From Mucilaginibacter tundrae (GTDB lineage Bacteria; Bacteroidota; Bacteroidia; Sphingobacteriales; Sphingobacteriaceae): a stretch of 64,000 nt of DNA. The DNA is taken from contig NZ_JACCBZ010000004.1 of assembly GCF_013408825.1 (NCBI RefSeq), positions 124,001 to 188,000 of the forward strand, written 5' to 3'. Shown piece by piece: positions 17,170 through 26,477 of this stretch. The notes under the pieces are model-generated. The model was given only the letters and a program-made list of their open reading frames with translations. It had not been told where the DNA came from and searched no databases. The translations under genes were made by a program, and so were the position numbers. Within the stretch, counting starts at the first letter, position 1, and every line of letters starts with the position of its first letter.

Positions 17170-18090
17170 ATGGATACTACCGTTATAAACCGGCTTGGCC
17201 TGCCTAATTTAGGACTTGGCGTTGGTTTACGCAGCAAGCATTACAGTCACCTGATGCAAAATGATCCTGTAGTGGATTGGTTTGAAATCATCAGCGAGAA
17301 CTATATGAACAATTTTGGCTATGGGAGGCATGTGTTAAATCACATTGCCTCCATAAGGCCAATTGTTATGCATGGCGTTTCCATGTCTGTTGGTAGTACC
17401 GATCCTCTAAATCTCGACTATTTAAAACAGCTTAAACAGTTGGCTGATTTTGTTAACCCGGTGTGGATCTCAGACCACTTGTGTTGGACGGGTGTTGCCA
17501 ACATAAATACCCATGACCTGTTACCGTTGCCCTTAACGATTGAAAGCCTGCATCATGTAGCTAGCAGGGTTAATCAGATACAAGATATTTTGCAGCGCCC
17601 GCTTATTTTAGAAAATCCTTCAACTTATTTGGAGTTTGAATCATCAACCTTACAAGAGTGGGAATTTTTATCAGAATTGGTAAATAAAACAGGCTGTGGT
17701 TTATTGCTCGACGTGAATAATGTATTCGTATCAGGTTTTAATCATGGGTTTGACCCTGAATTTTATATCCGTAACATTCCACACCAGTCAGTAGTGCAAA
17801 TACACGTTGCGGGCCCAACTGATTGTGATACCTATTTATTAGATACCCATGATCAACCTGTACCAACACAGGTATGGAAGTTATATCAACTGGCGCAGGA
17901 ACTCACAGGTGGTGTTTCAACCTTGTTAGAATGGGATGCCAACATTCCGGAATATCCGGAGCTAGTTGCAGAAGTGCAAAAAGCTAAAGAAGTATTAAAA
18001 GGGCATTTGCCAAATGTACCCGTTTACCGCACATCAGCTGACGCGGTTTCCAATCCGGTTAACCATCAAATGCAAGCTACGCATGAGTGA
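17170..18090 (+). CDS. DUF692 multinuclear non-heme iron oxidative enzyme (MNIO; MbnB/BufB-like)
   Basis: This 306-aa protein has the DUF692 TIM-barrel pattern throughout: G-L-G-V-G-L-R (14-20), W-F-E-I-I-S-E-N (37-44), H68 in M-H-G-V, S-D-H-L-C-W (101-106), T-H-D-L-L-P-L-P (114-121), L-E-N-P (147-150), L-D-V-N-N (180-184), I-H-V-A-G (211-215), D-T-H-D (225-228) and L-E-W-D (253-256). These supply the conserved His/Asp/Glu ligands that hold two or three irons in MbnB-type enzymes. Known members modify Cys residues of ribosomal peptides into oxazolones/thioamides, thiooxazoles or related groups. It sits between a Cys-rich protein and a DUF2063 partner, the classic substrate-MNIO-partner order. 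Confidence 0.93.
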   Translation: MDTTVINRLGLPNLGLGVGLRSKHYSHLMQNDPVVDWFEIISENYMNNFGYGRHVLNHIASIRPIVMHGVSMSVGSTDPLNLDYLKQLKQLADFVNPVWISDHLCWTGVANINTHDLLPLPLTIESLHHVASRVNQIQDILQRPLILENPSTYLEFESSTLQEWEFLSELVNKTGCGLLLDVNNVFVSGFNHGFDPEFYIRNIPHQSVVQIHVAGPTDCDTYLLDTHDQPVPTQVWKLYQLAQELTGGVSTLLEWDANIPEYPELVAEVQKAKEVLKGHLPNVPVYRTSADAVSNPVNHQMQATHE

Positions 18091-18922
18091 GTTAACCACG
18101 TTGCAAAAATGGCTTACCTCAATAATTGTGCGGCCCGGTATGTTGGATGATAAAATCCGATTGGCTGATGAGCATTATCAAGTTAAAAATGATAAAGTTA
18201 TCCGCCCGTCGCTTAGATTGTCACCTGCACAAAAAATAGAAATTTATTCCAAGGGATATATACTTCGTTTGCTGGAATGTATGGAGGCCGAATATCCTGC
18301 CTTAAACAAGCTGCTCGGACAGAACCTGTTCCATAAATTTGTAAAAGCATATTTAGTACAGCTGCCACCAAATTCACCTGATCTGTACAATTTGGGTGAA
18401 GCGTTTCCCGCATTTCTAAAGGCGTCCCAACCCCAAACTTATAATTCAGATGAGGGTGTCCTAATGTATGATCTTCCTGTCAACCTTGCGATGTTTGAAC
18501 GTTGCATTGCGGAGGTTTCGCGAATAGAAGGCTTGGAAAGCAGGGCGGAAGAAGGTGCAGGCAACGAGATGCCTTATCTTTTTAATACAACAACAATATA
18601 TACATCGCCATGCTTGAAATTACTCACTCTGCAATTTCCATTAGTCGATTTTATTCAGCATGTTTATAATGATCTCGAACCCGAAGTGCCGTTTAAGCAG
18701 GATAGCTTTATCTGCATCTGCCGCAAAAACTATCGGGTCAATTTTCATGAATTAGAAGTTTGGCAGTGGCATTTTTTAAATGCTCTTCAAAACAAAACCA
18801 ACTATATGGCCGCGGTGATAGACACTGCAAACGCATGTAAGGTTGCTACTGACACAATAATGGCAGATTTGATATTGTGGTTACCTGTAGCTATTGGTTT
18901 GGGATATGTTTATCTGAAATAA
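18083..18922 (+). CDS. DUF2063 protein (HvfC/BufC-like MNIO partner)
   Basis: I place the start at ATG 18083, which overlaps the end of the MNIO gene by 8 bases (ATGAGTGA) and implies translational coupling; a longer frame back to 18014 lies inside the MNIO gene and is unlikely. The 279-aa product begins with the DUF2063 domain (about 5-110): L-Q-K-W-L near the start, then Y-S-K-G-Y-I-L-R-L-L-E-C-M-E-A-E-Y-P-A-L and L-L-G-Q-N-L-F, ending G-E-A-F-P-A-F-L. The rest resembles the variable C-terminal half of BufC-like proteins. Such partners are thought to recruit the precursor to the MNIO. It has no membrane segment. Confidence 0.88.
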   Translation: MSELTTLQKWLTSIIVRPGMLDDKIRLADEHYQVKNDKVIRPSLRLSPAQKIEIYSKGYILRLLECMEAEYPALNKLLGQNLFHKFVKAYLVQLPPNSPDLYNLGEAFPAFLKASQPQTYNSDEGVLMYDLPVNLAMFERCIAEVSRIEGLESRAEEGAGNEMPYLFNTTTIYTSPCLKLLTLQFPLVDFIQHVYNDLEPEVPFKQDSFICICRKNYRVNFHELEVWQWHFLNALQNKTNYMAAVIDTANACKVATDTIMADLILWLPVAIGLGYVYLK

Positions 18923-18929
18923 TTACTAA

Positions 18930-19154
18930 CTATAAGAAATCAGTTTTTATAAGTACAAACAACAGAGGAATTAATATAATTGCCGCCTCAATAAATTTTT
19001 TGTAGCCTACAGCAACCGATATATCATTCATTCTGCCGGTACCCGCAAGCTTTTTTAATTTTTTATTATAATGATAGTAAAGAGAAAATAAAACTAATTC
19101 AGTAGCAAGTATTAGTAAAATCATAATTATTAGGTAGTAGATATTTATAAACAA
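18930..19154 (-). CDS. Small two-helix membrane protein, unknown
   Basis: A 74-aa frame converges on the DUF2063 gene, with stop codons 7 bases apart. It has one hydrophobic segment at about 3-27, a basic loop (Y-N-K-K-L-K-K-L) and a second hydrophobic segment at about 53-72, which looks like a genuine small membrane protein, not a shadow. No family is recognised. It lies outside any other gene, in the gap before the decarboxylase gene, which supports it modestly. Confidence 0.5.
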   Translation of the reverse strand: MFINIYYLIIMILLILATELVLFSLYYHYNKKLKKLAGTGRMNDISVAVGYKKFIEAAIILIPLLFVLIKTDFL

Positions 19155-19406
19155 TTGTTTCCTTTTGAGAAATAATTGTTGTTAATATGTTTTTATACGA
19201 AACAATATTCGTTAAGGTTTCAAATTTAATTATTAATTACAAGGCTTTGAGTTATATAAATAAATACGCAATAACAGATATTTAAGTTGCGTTTGTTTAA
19301 ATGATTTTAAACTAGATGTATTTTATTCGACTGTATTTTTTTTAATTTGATAACACTAATGTGATATCAAACTACTACATTTATGTAACCTTAATACCTT
19401 ATTACA

Positions 19407-21143
19407 ATGCTTAATGAAACCTTTACGGTTGCTGATTACCTGTTAACGCGGTTAAAGCAATTAAACGTTACCGAAGTTTTTCAAATTCCGGGTGATTATG
19501 TAAAACATTTTACCCAAACACTCGAAGATTTCCCCGGTGTAAATGCCATTGGTTGCGCTAACGAACTTGATGCAGGCTACGCTGCCGATGCATATGGCCG
19601 AACGCGTGGTTTAGCCGCGATTTCCCTGCAATATGGCGTAAGTACCTATAGCGCTTTAAATGCTATAGCGGGTGCTTATGTAGAGCGAAGTCCTGTTGTG
19701 GTAATTAGCGCTACCCCTGGTAGCGATGCCCGAAATATTACCAATATGTACGGTGTGCTTTATCACCATTCAACCGGTAATTTTCAAGCTGATGAGGAAA
19801 TTTTTAAGCACGTAACTGTGGGCGCTATAACATTAAGTACATCTGTTGGCGCGACTGATAAGATTGATGATCTTATTATACAAGCGCTTACTCACCAAAG
19901 GCCGGTTTACATCGCTTGTTATAAAGAGGTTTGGGCTGAGCCTTGTCCGCAACCCACGGCAACACCGCTAAAAGCATCGGTTATTAAAAGCGAGCCGCTC
20001 GCTTTGCAAAATGCTTTAACGCAAGCCTGGATGCAAATTACTGCGGCAAAAAAACCATTGATATTTGCAGGAGTCGAGATATTGCGACATGGACTGGCCC
20101 CATTATTACAGCAAATTATTGATGCCAGCGGTTTTTTATATACCACCACAACGCTTGGCAAAACTGTATTGGATGAAGGGGGCAACAAGTTTATCGGCAC
20201 TTATGCTGATGCTGCTTCGATAGATAGCGTGGTGCAAACCATAGCTGAATCTGATTGCTTTTTGACACTTGGCACCATCATGACTGATGACTACCTGTTT
20301 TTTATCGAAAACCAATATCCAAATGTAGTGCTGGCAAATACTGAGCAAGTACGTGCAGGTTATTACCTATATGAAGGTGTTACCATGGCAGATTTTATGG
20401 AAGGCCTGTTGCAGCTGTTTAAAACATCAACACCAAGCAGTAGCACACCATCATATCCACTTACCTCAATAGCACCACCACAGCCGGTTTATCCGGAGCC
20501 ATGGCTCTCAAATTCTGACAAACAATGGGCAAACCAGCCCGAAGTTATTACCTATAACCGCTTCTTTCAGCATACCATGAAGTTTTTAACCGATAATAAG
20601 TTGCTAAGCGAAATTGTAATGACTTATGGGGTAAGCAGTTCTTTATATGTGGCAACAAATGCATATGGTTTAAAGCAAAACAGTTTTTTATCATCGGCGG
20701 CATGGCAGTGCATTGGTTTTGAAACCGGGGCCGCAATGGGTGCGCAACTGGGCAGCGGCAAACGGGCATGGACGGTAGCAGGTGATGGTGGTTTTATGAT
20801 GATATGCCAATCATTGTCGACACTTGCCCGCAATAAGCTTAACGCGGTAATATTTGTAATGAGCAACCAGGTGTATGCCATTGAACAGGTATATGTGGAT
20901 ATAACATCATTTGAACCCGGCCCTCAGCATACTTTCGACACGTTCGACATTCTGCCAAAATGGGATTATATGGCACTTGCAAAAGCCTTTAATGCCGATG
21001 GACATCGTGTAACAACAATTGATGAATTGAATAATTTACTTAAAACCCTTGCGCATACAGTAGATAAGCCTACGTTGGTTGAAGTGGTGATCCCACAAAA
21101 AGACCTGCCCGGCCAGATGTACCGACTTGGAACTATGCCTTAA
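19407..21143 (+). CDS. TPP-dependent 2-keto acid decarboxylase (pyruvate/indolepyruvate decarboxylase family)
   Basis: This 578-aa protein has the three domains of the PDC/IPDC family. Active-site residues are visible: D30 (P-G-D-Y), E53 (A-N-E-L-D-A-G-Y-A-A-D), the H120-H121 pair (L-Y-H-H-S-T-G) and the ThDP/Mg motif starting G459-D460-G461 and ending near N487. It would non-oxidatively decarboxylate a 2-keto acid to an aldehyde. The flavin oxidase downstream could supply an aryl-pyruvate, so an indolepyruvate or phenylpyruvate substrate is plausible, by inference. It begins the second transcription block of the island and precedes the oxidase gene by 25 bases. Confidence 0.92.
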   Translation: MLNETFTVADYLLTRLKQLNVTEVFQIPGDYVKHFTQTLEDFPGVNAIGCANELDAGYAADAYGRTRGLAAISLQYGVSTYSALNAIAGAYVERSPVVVISATPGSDARNITNMYGVLYHHSTGNFQADEEIFKHVTVGAITLSTSVGATDKIDDLIIQALTHQRPVYIACYKEVWAEPCPQPTATPLKASVIKSEPLALQNALTQAWMQITAAKKPLIFAGVEILRHGLAPLLQQIIDASGFLYTTTTLGKTVLDEGGNKFIGTYADAASIDSVVQTIAESDCFLTLGTIMTDDYLFFIENQYPNVVLANTEQVRAGYYLYEGVTMADFMEGLLQLFKTSTPSSSTPSYPLTSIAPPQPVYPEPWLSNSDKQWANQPEVITYNRFFQHTMKFLTDNKLLSEIVMTYGVSSSLYVATNAYGLKQNSFLSSAAWQCIGFETGAAMGAQLGSGKRAWTVAGDGGFMMICQSLSTLARNKLNAVIFVMSNQVYAIEQVYVDITSFEPGPQHTFDTFDILPKWDYMALAKAFNADGHRVTTIDELNNLLKTLAHTVDKPTLVEVVIPQKDLPGQMYRLGTMP

Positions 21144-21168
21144 ACCTTAATCTATCATAAACAATATC

Positions 21169-23160
21169 ATGAAAAAAACTTATTCCATCTTTGGAGCCGG
21201 CGCAGCCGGACTTTACACCGCCTGGCGACTGCTGAACGGCGAAGTTAAAAACGAAAAAGATAAAGCAAAACAGCTAACAGCCGATGATATACTTGAACTG
21301 TACGACTGGGGAAGCTATGACTTTTTAGGCGAAACCAAAGACACCCGCCCCGCAGGTGCTCGTGTATGTACCTGGCACTATAAAAACGATGCTTCAAAAT
21401 CATATCTTGAGCTAGGGGGGATGCGCTACTCCGAATGGGATGGCACGCCAGAGGGACAAGGCCACCGTTTAGTAACAACTGTGATTAAAGACCTTGATCT
21501 CGACCAGTATTCAGTACCATTTAATGAATCTACAGATCCTTTGTTTTATCTGCGGACTAAACATTTGTATCTTAATCAAATCTCATCAACTAATCCTGCA
21601 CCCTACAATGTTAAAAATCAGGGAGAATATTCGGCACCTGATAATGGTTTTGCGATAGTTGGAAATTTAGCGGTAACCCCCAAATACCCGGTGACCCGCA
21701 ATGACTGGTACGACTTTTATCGCAACGGCAAAATATTAGTGGATATGCCAGCATCGTCAGTATTTAAAAAAGGCGATCTGGTTAAAAATATCGGCTACTG
21801 GAATTTGATGTACGACCAGTTAGGTTCTGAGGGTTATAATTATACTGCCGATGGGAATGGTTATACTTCAAATGTGATCAACTGGAATTCCGCCGTTGCT
21901 TTTCAGACTAATAACGAATTTACCCCGGGTAACGAATACAAAACGTTAACCCATGGTTACTCAAGTATGTTTAATGCTTTGTTTGATGCTATTGTAAAAC
22001 TGGCTAAAGAAAAAGGTGTGCAATTTGACTATCGTCCAAATACGCGTTTGCATTCTATTTTAAATGTAAAGGGTAAAGTGCATTTTACTACTGCAACACG
22101 AGAAGATCCAAACAAAAAATCAGGATCAAAAATTTGTGATGCTGCATGGATGGCTATGCCCCGTGGTTCGATTGATTTGGTTGCCCAGGCAACACAGTAT
22201 CAGGAACATGAGGGGTGTTTGGATGTACTGAATCATGGTAGTGTGCAGTTATATCTCGGATCGGCAGTGTTGCAACCATCATACAAAGTAGGTATGTTTT
22301 TTAGCGAACCATGGTGGCTTGATAAAGCTAAATATCCGGCGCCTATTTTGGGTTTTGAAATTATTAGCAGCGTATTAAAAGCTTTAGAAGCAAAAGGTTT
22401 TCCTAAAGAATACCTGCTAGCAATGAGTAAGGACAGTACAGTGATAGAAGTTCCATTTACAACCTCTGCTTTAATGTTTGCAGCGGTAGAAAAATGTGTA
22501 AAAAATAAACTTACTTTAGTTCAGGAGGTGGATTTGGTGGAAACCAGCCGGCGGAATACCATTGGCCCAAGCGTAACCGATATGCCGATACGCCAGGTGG
22601 TTTATTTTGGTAATAACGCGCTTGATCAAAATACCGAGCCTGTTTATGGGATATTAGCCAGTTACGATGATGAACAGTACACCAGCTTTTGGGAAGAGCT
22701 GGAATATGGTGATGATTCAACCGAAAAAATACCTTTTTCATCCAACTATCAACCGTTGGATGGCCCTGCAAAGGCTAAACCAGTTATGGTGAATATGTTA
22801 AGGCAACAGTTGGCATCATTACATTTTGGCCCTAATACCGATTATCATACCGTGCCGGAACCATTGGAAGCTAGGTATATGGATTGGTCGTTACCACCGT
22901 TTAACGCGGGTTACCATGCCTATGCGGCGCATTATGACGTATGCGATGTGCAACGCAAAATACGCAAGCCATCCCAATTGATACCGGGTGCTGATGCCAA
23001 TATTTTTATAGTAGGCGAGGCCTATTCAAATGATCAGGCTTGGGTTGAAGGAGCATATTGCACCGCTGAATCGGTGTTAAACGATTTCTTTGGTATTGTG
23101 CCGATCATCAATAATGAGGATTATCCTTTTATTGCCCCGCCTTTACTTGAAGAGAAATAG
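21169..23160 (+). CDS. FAD-dependent L-amino-acid/monoamine oxidase-like protein (VioA/LAAO type)
   Basis: This 663-aa flavoprotein opens with the dinucleotide motif G9-x-G11-x-x-G14 (F-G-A-G-A-A-G-L-Y). It has L-E-L-G-G-M-R-Y at 80-87, matching the GxMR(Y/F) substrate-side motif of amino-acid oxidases, and closes with the FAD-binding G-E-A-Y-S (616-620) and W-V-E-G-A-Y (625-630), typical of L-amino-acid and tryptophan oxidases. It has no secretion signal, so it is cytoplasmic. Expected chemistry is oxidation of an L-amino acid to the imino acid with H2O2 release. Its pairing with the VioB-type ferritin-like protein recalls VioA-VioB, but the primary substrate is unknown. It is larger than VioA (about 420 aa), with the extra length in the central region. 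Confidence 0.88.
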   Translation: MKKTYSIFGAGAAGLYTAWRLLNGEVKNEKDKAKQLTADDILELYDWGSYDFLGETKDTRPAGARVCTWHYKNDASKSYLELGGMRYSEWDGTPEGQGHRLVTTVIKDLDLDQYSVPFNESTDPLFYLRTKHLYLNQISSTNPAPYNVKNQGEYSAPDNGFAIVGNLAVTPKYPVTRNDWYDFYRNGKILVDMPASSVFKKGDLVKNIGYWNLMYDQLGSEGYNYTADGNGYTSNVINWNSAVAFQTNNEFTPGNEYKTLTHGYSSMFNALFDAIVKLAKEKGVQFDYRPNTRLHSILNVKGKVHFTTATREDPNKKSGSKICDAAWMAMPRGSIDLVAQATQYQEHEGCLDVLNHGSVQLYLGSAVLQPSYKVGMFFSEPWWLDKAKYPAPILGFEIISSVLKALEAKGFPKEYLLAMSKDSTVIEVPFTTSALMFAAVEKCVKNKLTLVQEVDLVETSRRNTIGPSVTDMPIRQVVYFGNNALDQNTEPVYGILASYDDEQYTSFWEELEYGDDSTEKIPFSSNYQPLDGPAKAKPVMVNMLRQQLASLHFGPNTDYHTVPEPLEARYMDWSLPPFNAGYHAYAAHYDVCDVQRKIRKPSQLIPGADANIFIVGEAYSNDQAWVEGAYCTAESVLNDFFGIVPIINNEDYPFIAPPLLEEK

Positions 23161-23186
23161 CATCGGCAGTAATAATTATAAATTAA

Positions 23187-23216
23187 GTTAAACAGGTGCT
23201 TCGCCACCTGTTTAAC
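23187..23216 (+). other. Intra-operon hairpin (12-bp perfect stem)
   Basis: In the 79-bp gap between the oxidase and the 488-aa gene, GTTAAACAGGTG (187-198) pairs perfectly with CACCTGTTTAAC (205-216) around the loop CTTCGC. No T-run follows, so it is more likely an mRNA-stability or partial-termination element than a full terminator. Confidence 0.7.
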
Positions 23217-23239
23217 AACCTCACCTAAATCTTATATCA

Positions 23240-24706
23240 ATGAAACTAAAAATGTTTGATCCGCCAGGTCATTTACCTGATTTTGTTGGAATCCCCGGGC
23301 AATTACAACAATGGAGCAAAGCCATATCCGGCTGGATAGATGGTGCAATCCAAATTGAACAAGGACGATTAAAGGATTTCCCTAAGGCACAAGTGCAGTT
23401 TTTTAATGCTACTGAAACAGATCCCGCCGGGTTAAGCCTTGATCAGGATATTGTATGGAACGCGTTTCCACGTACACTGGTGCTTGGTTATGGAAAAGCT
23501 AAAGCTTATCCAACATCGGAGCAATTGTTTTCACTCACAGCACCGCGCCCCGGTTTGCCCACGGCGCCACCGTTTTATGTTGATCCCCCCGGAACTACAA
23601 TGTGGAGCGATCTTTTGTATCGACCACTGGATGAATATTGCGAATTTAGGGTGGAACGCCATCCTGATACTCATAAAATAATCAGGATAACTTTTACATC
23701 TGAGCCACCTGAATACTGGCAGGCTTTACATGGTGATGAATTGCAGGATGCCAACGGAAATTTTGCCTACAAGTTCACTGGCGATAAAAAGAAGATGCTT
23801 GATCTTTATCACCAATACGTATCAACAAAAGTTAAACTGGGTGATTTGGAATGTAAGCACGAATATTATTACATGGTAACGGATGCTAACGGAAAGCCGG
23901 TATTAGGCCCTGATGGAAAGCAGCAAAAACAAGTTGTATTTCGTAAAGGAGATTATAACCCTTACAATGTATGGAATTCAACCAAAGGTATTATGCACTT
24001 ATCGCAGCCAAACAATTTTGTTCAGGCTGAAATACAGTTGGCCGCTGATGCTACAATCCTGAGGCATAAAAATGGTAGGGCCGTTGTACAGGCAGACGCA
24101 TTGGTATGTTGTTCGGGCTATGGCGGTACATCACGTTCAAGCGACCCCACAATTGGTGCCAGCGTAAATGACCTTGCCCGACTTGGTGCCTGGGTTACCA
24201 TCAAAAATCCTATAGGCTTATATATGCACGATTTGAACACCGAAGGGTTTACCAAACCGAATGGTGAGCAGATAGACCCAAAAGAATACTTTAAAGTACT
24301 ACGTGGTGATGAGGCCGGACATATGATTGAACGTGCAGTTTTTGAAGTGCCCGAAAAAGAAGGCTTTACTGTGAGTGACCTTAAAATCGCGGGAGTGCCA
24401 ATCACCTGGGGCGGTCAAGTTGCCGAGCATATTAATATCTCGATAACAGGTACTGGCGTTAATCCTAGGTATTTTAATAACCCAATGCTGCCATGTGCAA
24501 CTTTTTGCTGTATTGATACCGATGTATCTATCGCGCTTACCCGTGTAATTAATAATGGCGATCCGATACCTGAAGGTTATCAAAGAGCGTTTTTGCATGA
24601 ACAGGGCACGTTTGCATCGCAGGCAAGTAAACCAACCCTACTTCAAACAGCGGCAAAAGAAGTTTATCACGAAGTATCAGGAATCCCCCGCCACAAACGA
24701 AGATAG
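23240..24706 (+). CDS. Unrecognised 488-aa protein of the oxidative island
   Basis: I do not recognise a family. The protein is soluble, with no signal peptide or membrane helix. It contains seven Cys at 134, 205, 290-291, 419 and 423-424; the pairs lie in L-V-C-C-S-G-Y-G-G and L-P-C-A-T-F-C-C-I-D, which could form a metal or disulfide site. Other notable segments are N-P-I-G-L-Y-M-H-D-L (323-332), the Trp/Gly-rich P-I-T-W-G-G-Q (387-393) and an internal D-A-N-G-K-P-V-L-G-P-D-G-K hairpin (215-227). It lies between the flavin oxidase and DyP-type peroxidase genes, 25 bases before the latter, so it probably acts in the same pathway. A catalytic or substrate-binding role is possible but unsupported. 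Confidence 0.85.
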   Translation: MKLKMFDPPGHLPDFVGIPGQLQQWSKAISGWIDGAIQIEQGRLKDFPKAQVQFFNATETDPAGLSLDQDIVWNAFPRTLVLGYGKAKAYPTSEQLFSLTAPRPGLPTAPPFYVDPPGTTMWSDLLYRPLDEYCEFRVERHPDTHKIIRITFTSEPPEYWQALHGDELQDANGNFAYKFTGDKKKMLDLYHQYVSTKVKLGDLECKHEYYYMVTDANGKPVLGPDGKQQKQVVFRKGDYNPYNVWNSTKGIMHLSQPNNFVQAEIQLAADATILRHKNGRAVVQADALVCCSGYGGTSRSSDPTIGASVNDLARLGAWVTIKNPIGLYMHDLNTEGFTKPNGEQIDPKEYFKVLRGDEAGHMIERAVFEVPEKEGFTVSDLKIAGVPITWGGQVAEHINISITGTGVNPRYFNNPMLPCATFCCIDTDVSIALTRVINNGDPIPEGYQRAFLHEQGTFASQASKPTLLQTAAKEVYHEVSGIPRHKRR

Positions 24707-24731
24707 TATCCACTTCAAAACCTAAACTACA

Positions 24732-26420
24732 ATGAACGATATATTAACTACAGCAACAGAAAATAGTCAGCCCAAAACATATACGGCAATGAGCCGGTTA
24801 ACAGGCCCGGTTAATGCCGGTGCGCCTATTGAGCCTGTTTTGGATATACATGACATACAGGGTAACGTTATCCCCGGGTTTAATAAGCCGCATCAATACG
24901 TGTTGTGCTTTAAAATGGAAGATGCCCGGTTAGGGAAAAAGTTTCTTAAAGAGATCTTACCGCATATTTCAACCTTAGAAGAAGTTTTGGCTTTCCGCAG
25001 ATTGTACAGGGCACGAAAGAAAAGATTAGGGCACAAACCTGAAGAAGAGCTTAGCGCTACCTGGCTTAACATCGCTTTTTCGTACGAGTGTACCACGCGT
25101 TTAACATCAACAGCAGCAACTTTTGAAAGTGAGGCGTTCAGGATAAACCTGGAAGCGCGCTCGCCTTTGCTTGGCGACCCGATTTCGCCTGATAATGAAG
25201 GAAGCCCGGAAAATTGGATAGTAGGCAGTAAGGATAAAGTGCCCGACATATTTGTCATCATCGGTGGCGACAGGCAGGATCAGCTTGCTGAAAAAGTGGA
25301 TTTTGTTAAAAAACAGGCAGCGAAACTGAAATTACACTGTATTTATGATGAAGAGATGAACACCATAGAGCGTGATGGTGTTACCGGGCTTGAGCATTTT
25401 GGGTTTAAGGACGGTATATCACAACCAGGTGTAAGGGGTAGAATATCTAATTTACAAGGGGATTTTTTACAAGAAAGATATGTTGATGAGAATGTGCTGC
25501 CGGATTCGTTATTATATGGCTACCCGGGGCAGTTTTTATCATGGCCGGGCGAGTTTGTATTCGGCTACCCGGGGCAAACGCTTGATCCGCTTATTGCAGG
25601 GCCAATTAAAACAGAAGGCCCTGACTGGACTAAGAATGGATCTTTTATGGTTTTCAGGCGTTATAAACAGGACGTTAAATTGTTTTGGAAATATATGCTG
25701 GAAACCTCGGGCAAGCTGGCTAAAGAAGATAATTTTACCAATATGAGCCCGCAAAAACTGGCAGCTATGCTGGTTGGCAGGTGGCCGGGTGGCGCGCCTT
25801 TTGCACGGGAACAGGATAACGACGATAAAGCTTTAGGTGCGGATAAAATGGCCAATAACTATTTCAGGTATGCATCTGATTCTTGCCCGGTGAAAATGGT
25901 AAATGGGTACCAGGATAAATATCCCCAGGCTAAAGCTGATCCGATAGGTTTAACCTGCCCCATGACCGCCCACATCAGGAAAGTTAATACAAGGGACACA
26001 TCCAACGATGCAGGTGGAACTTTCGCGAGCTTTCAGCAGAGGTTATTGAGAAGAGGGTTGCCATATGGCCCGCCACTAGACAATCCGCTTGACCCCAACT
26101 CACCCGATCCTGCTAATGGTAACCGCGGGCTGATATTTTTAAGCTATCATGCATCAATTGAAAATCAGTTTGAATTTTTACGCAACCGGTGGATGAGTAA
26201 CCGTTTTACACCGCGAAGCCCGAGTGGAGACGACATTGTGATTGGCCTTAACGGCAACGTAGGGCAGGATAGTGTACGAAAAGCGATGGTATTTGATAAC
26301 GACACTAAAGCGGTTGGTTTATCAACCGGCGATCAATGGATTACGCCAACTGGTGGGGGGTATTTCTTCTGCCCGTCGTTAAGCGCTATTGAGCACGTGT
26401 TGGCTGCAGATACTATTTAA
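24732..26420 (+). CDS. DyP-type heme peroxidase
   Basis: This 562-aa protein has the family entry motif D-I-Q-G-N-V-I-P-G-F (41-50), the distal GxxDG motif G224-F-K-D227-G228-I-S-Q-P, and the proximal heme His H414 in T-A-H-I-R-K-V-N-T-R-D. The late F-L-S-Y-H-A-S-I-E-N-Q-F-E-F segment also matches. It has no Tat or Sec signal and no encapsulin gene is near, so it is probably cytoplasmic and free. DyPs use H2O2 to oxidise aromatic compounds; here the peroxide could come from the upstream flavin oxidase. It is longer than bacterial class A/B enzymes and nearer in size to the fungal-type (class C/D) group. Residues 264-281 contain a short repeated G-Y-P-G-Q. Confidence 0.92.
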   Translation: MNDILTTATENSQPKTYTAMSRLTGPVNAGAPIEPVLDIHDIQGNVIPGFNKPHQYVLCFKMEDARLGKKFLKEILPHISTLEEVLAFRRLYRARKKRLGHKPEEELSATWLNIAFSYECTTRLTSTAATFESEAFRINLEARSPLLGDPISPDNEGSPENWIVGSKDKVPDIFVIIGGDRQDQLAEKVDFVKKQAAKLKLHCIYDEEMNTIERDGVTGLEHFGFKDGISQPGVRGRISNLQGDFLQERYVDENVLPDSLLYGYPGQFLSWPGEFVFGYPGQTLDPLIAGPIKTEGPDWTKNGSFMVFRRYKQDVKLFWKYMLETSGKLAKEDNFTNMSPQKLAAMLVGRWPGGAPFAREQDNDDKALGADKMANNYFRYASDSCPVKMVNGYQDKYPQAKADPIGLTCPMTAHIRKVNTRDTSNDAGGTFASFQQRLLRRGLPYGPPLDNPLDPNSPDPANGNRGLIFLSYHASIENQFEFLRNRWMSNRFTPRSPSGDDIVIGLNGNVGQDSVRKAMVFDNDTKAVGLSTGDQWITPTGGGYFFCPSLSAIEHVLAADTI

Positions 26421-26439
26421 ATACTATAATATATTATAT

Positions 26440-26477
26440 AAAGGGGAGGGTGCATTATTGCGCTTTCCCTTTTTTTG
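26440..26477 (+). terminator. Rho-independent terminator after the peroxidase gene
   Basis: AAAGGGGAGGGTGC and GCGCTTTCCCTTT form an imperfect GC-rich stem around a short ATTATT loop, directly followed by a run of seven T. This ends the KDC-oxidase-488aa-DyP transcription unit. Confidence 0.8.

Noticed and set aside
18014..18082. N-terminal extension of the DUF2063 gene into the MNIO gene
   Set aside because: The extra 23 residues lie inside the MNIO frame and do not fit the DUF2063 N-terminus; the ATG at 18083 gives the classic 8-base overlap.
24893..25261. 122-aa minus-strand frame inside the DyP peroxidase gene
   Set aside because: Antisense shadow; the sense frame carries all DyP motifs.
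25519..25577. Repeated GGCTACCCGGGGCA inside the DyP gene as a recombination site
   Set aside because: Both copies are in frame and encode the G-Y-P-G-Q segment that fits the protein; likely coding constraint or chance.
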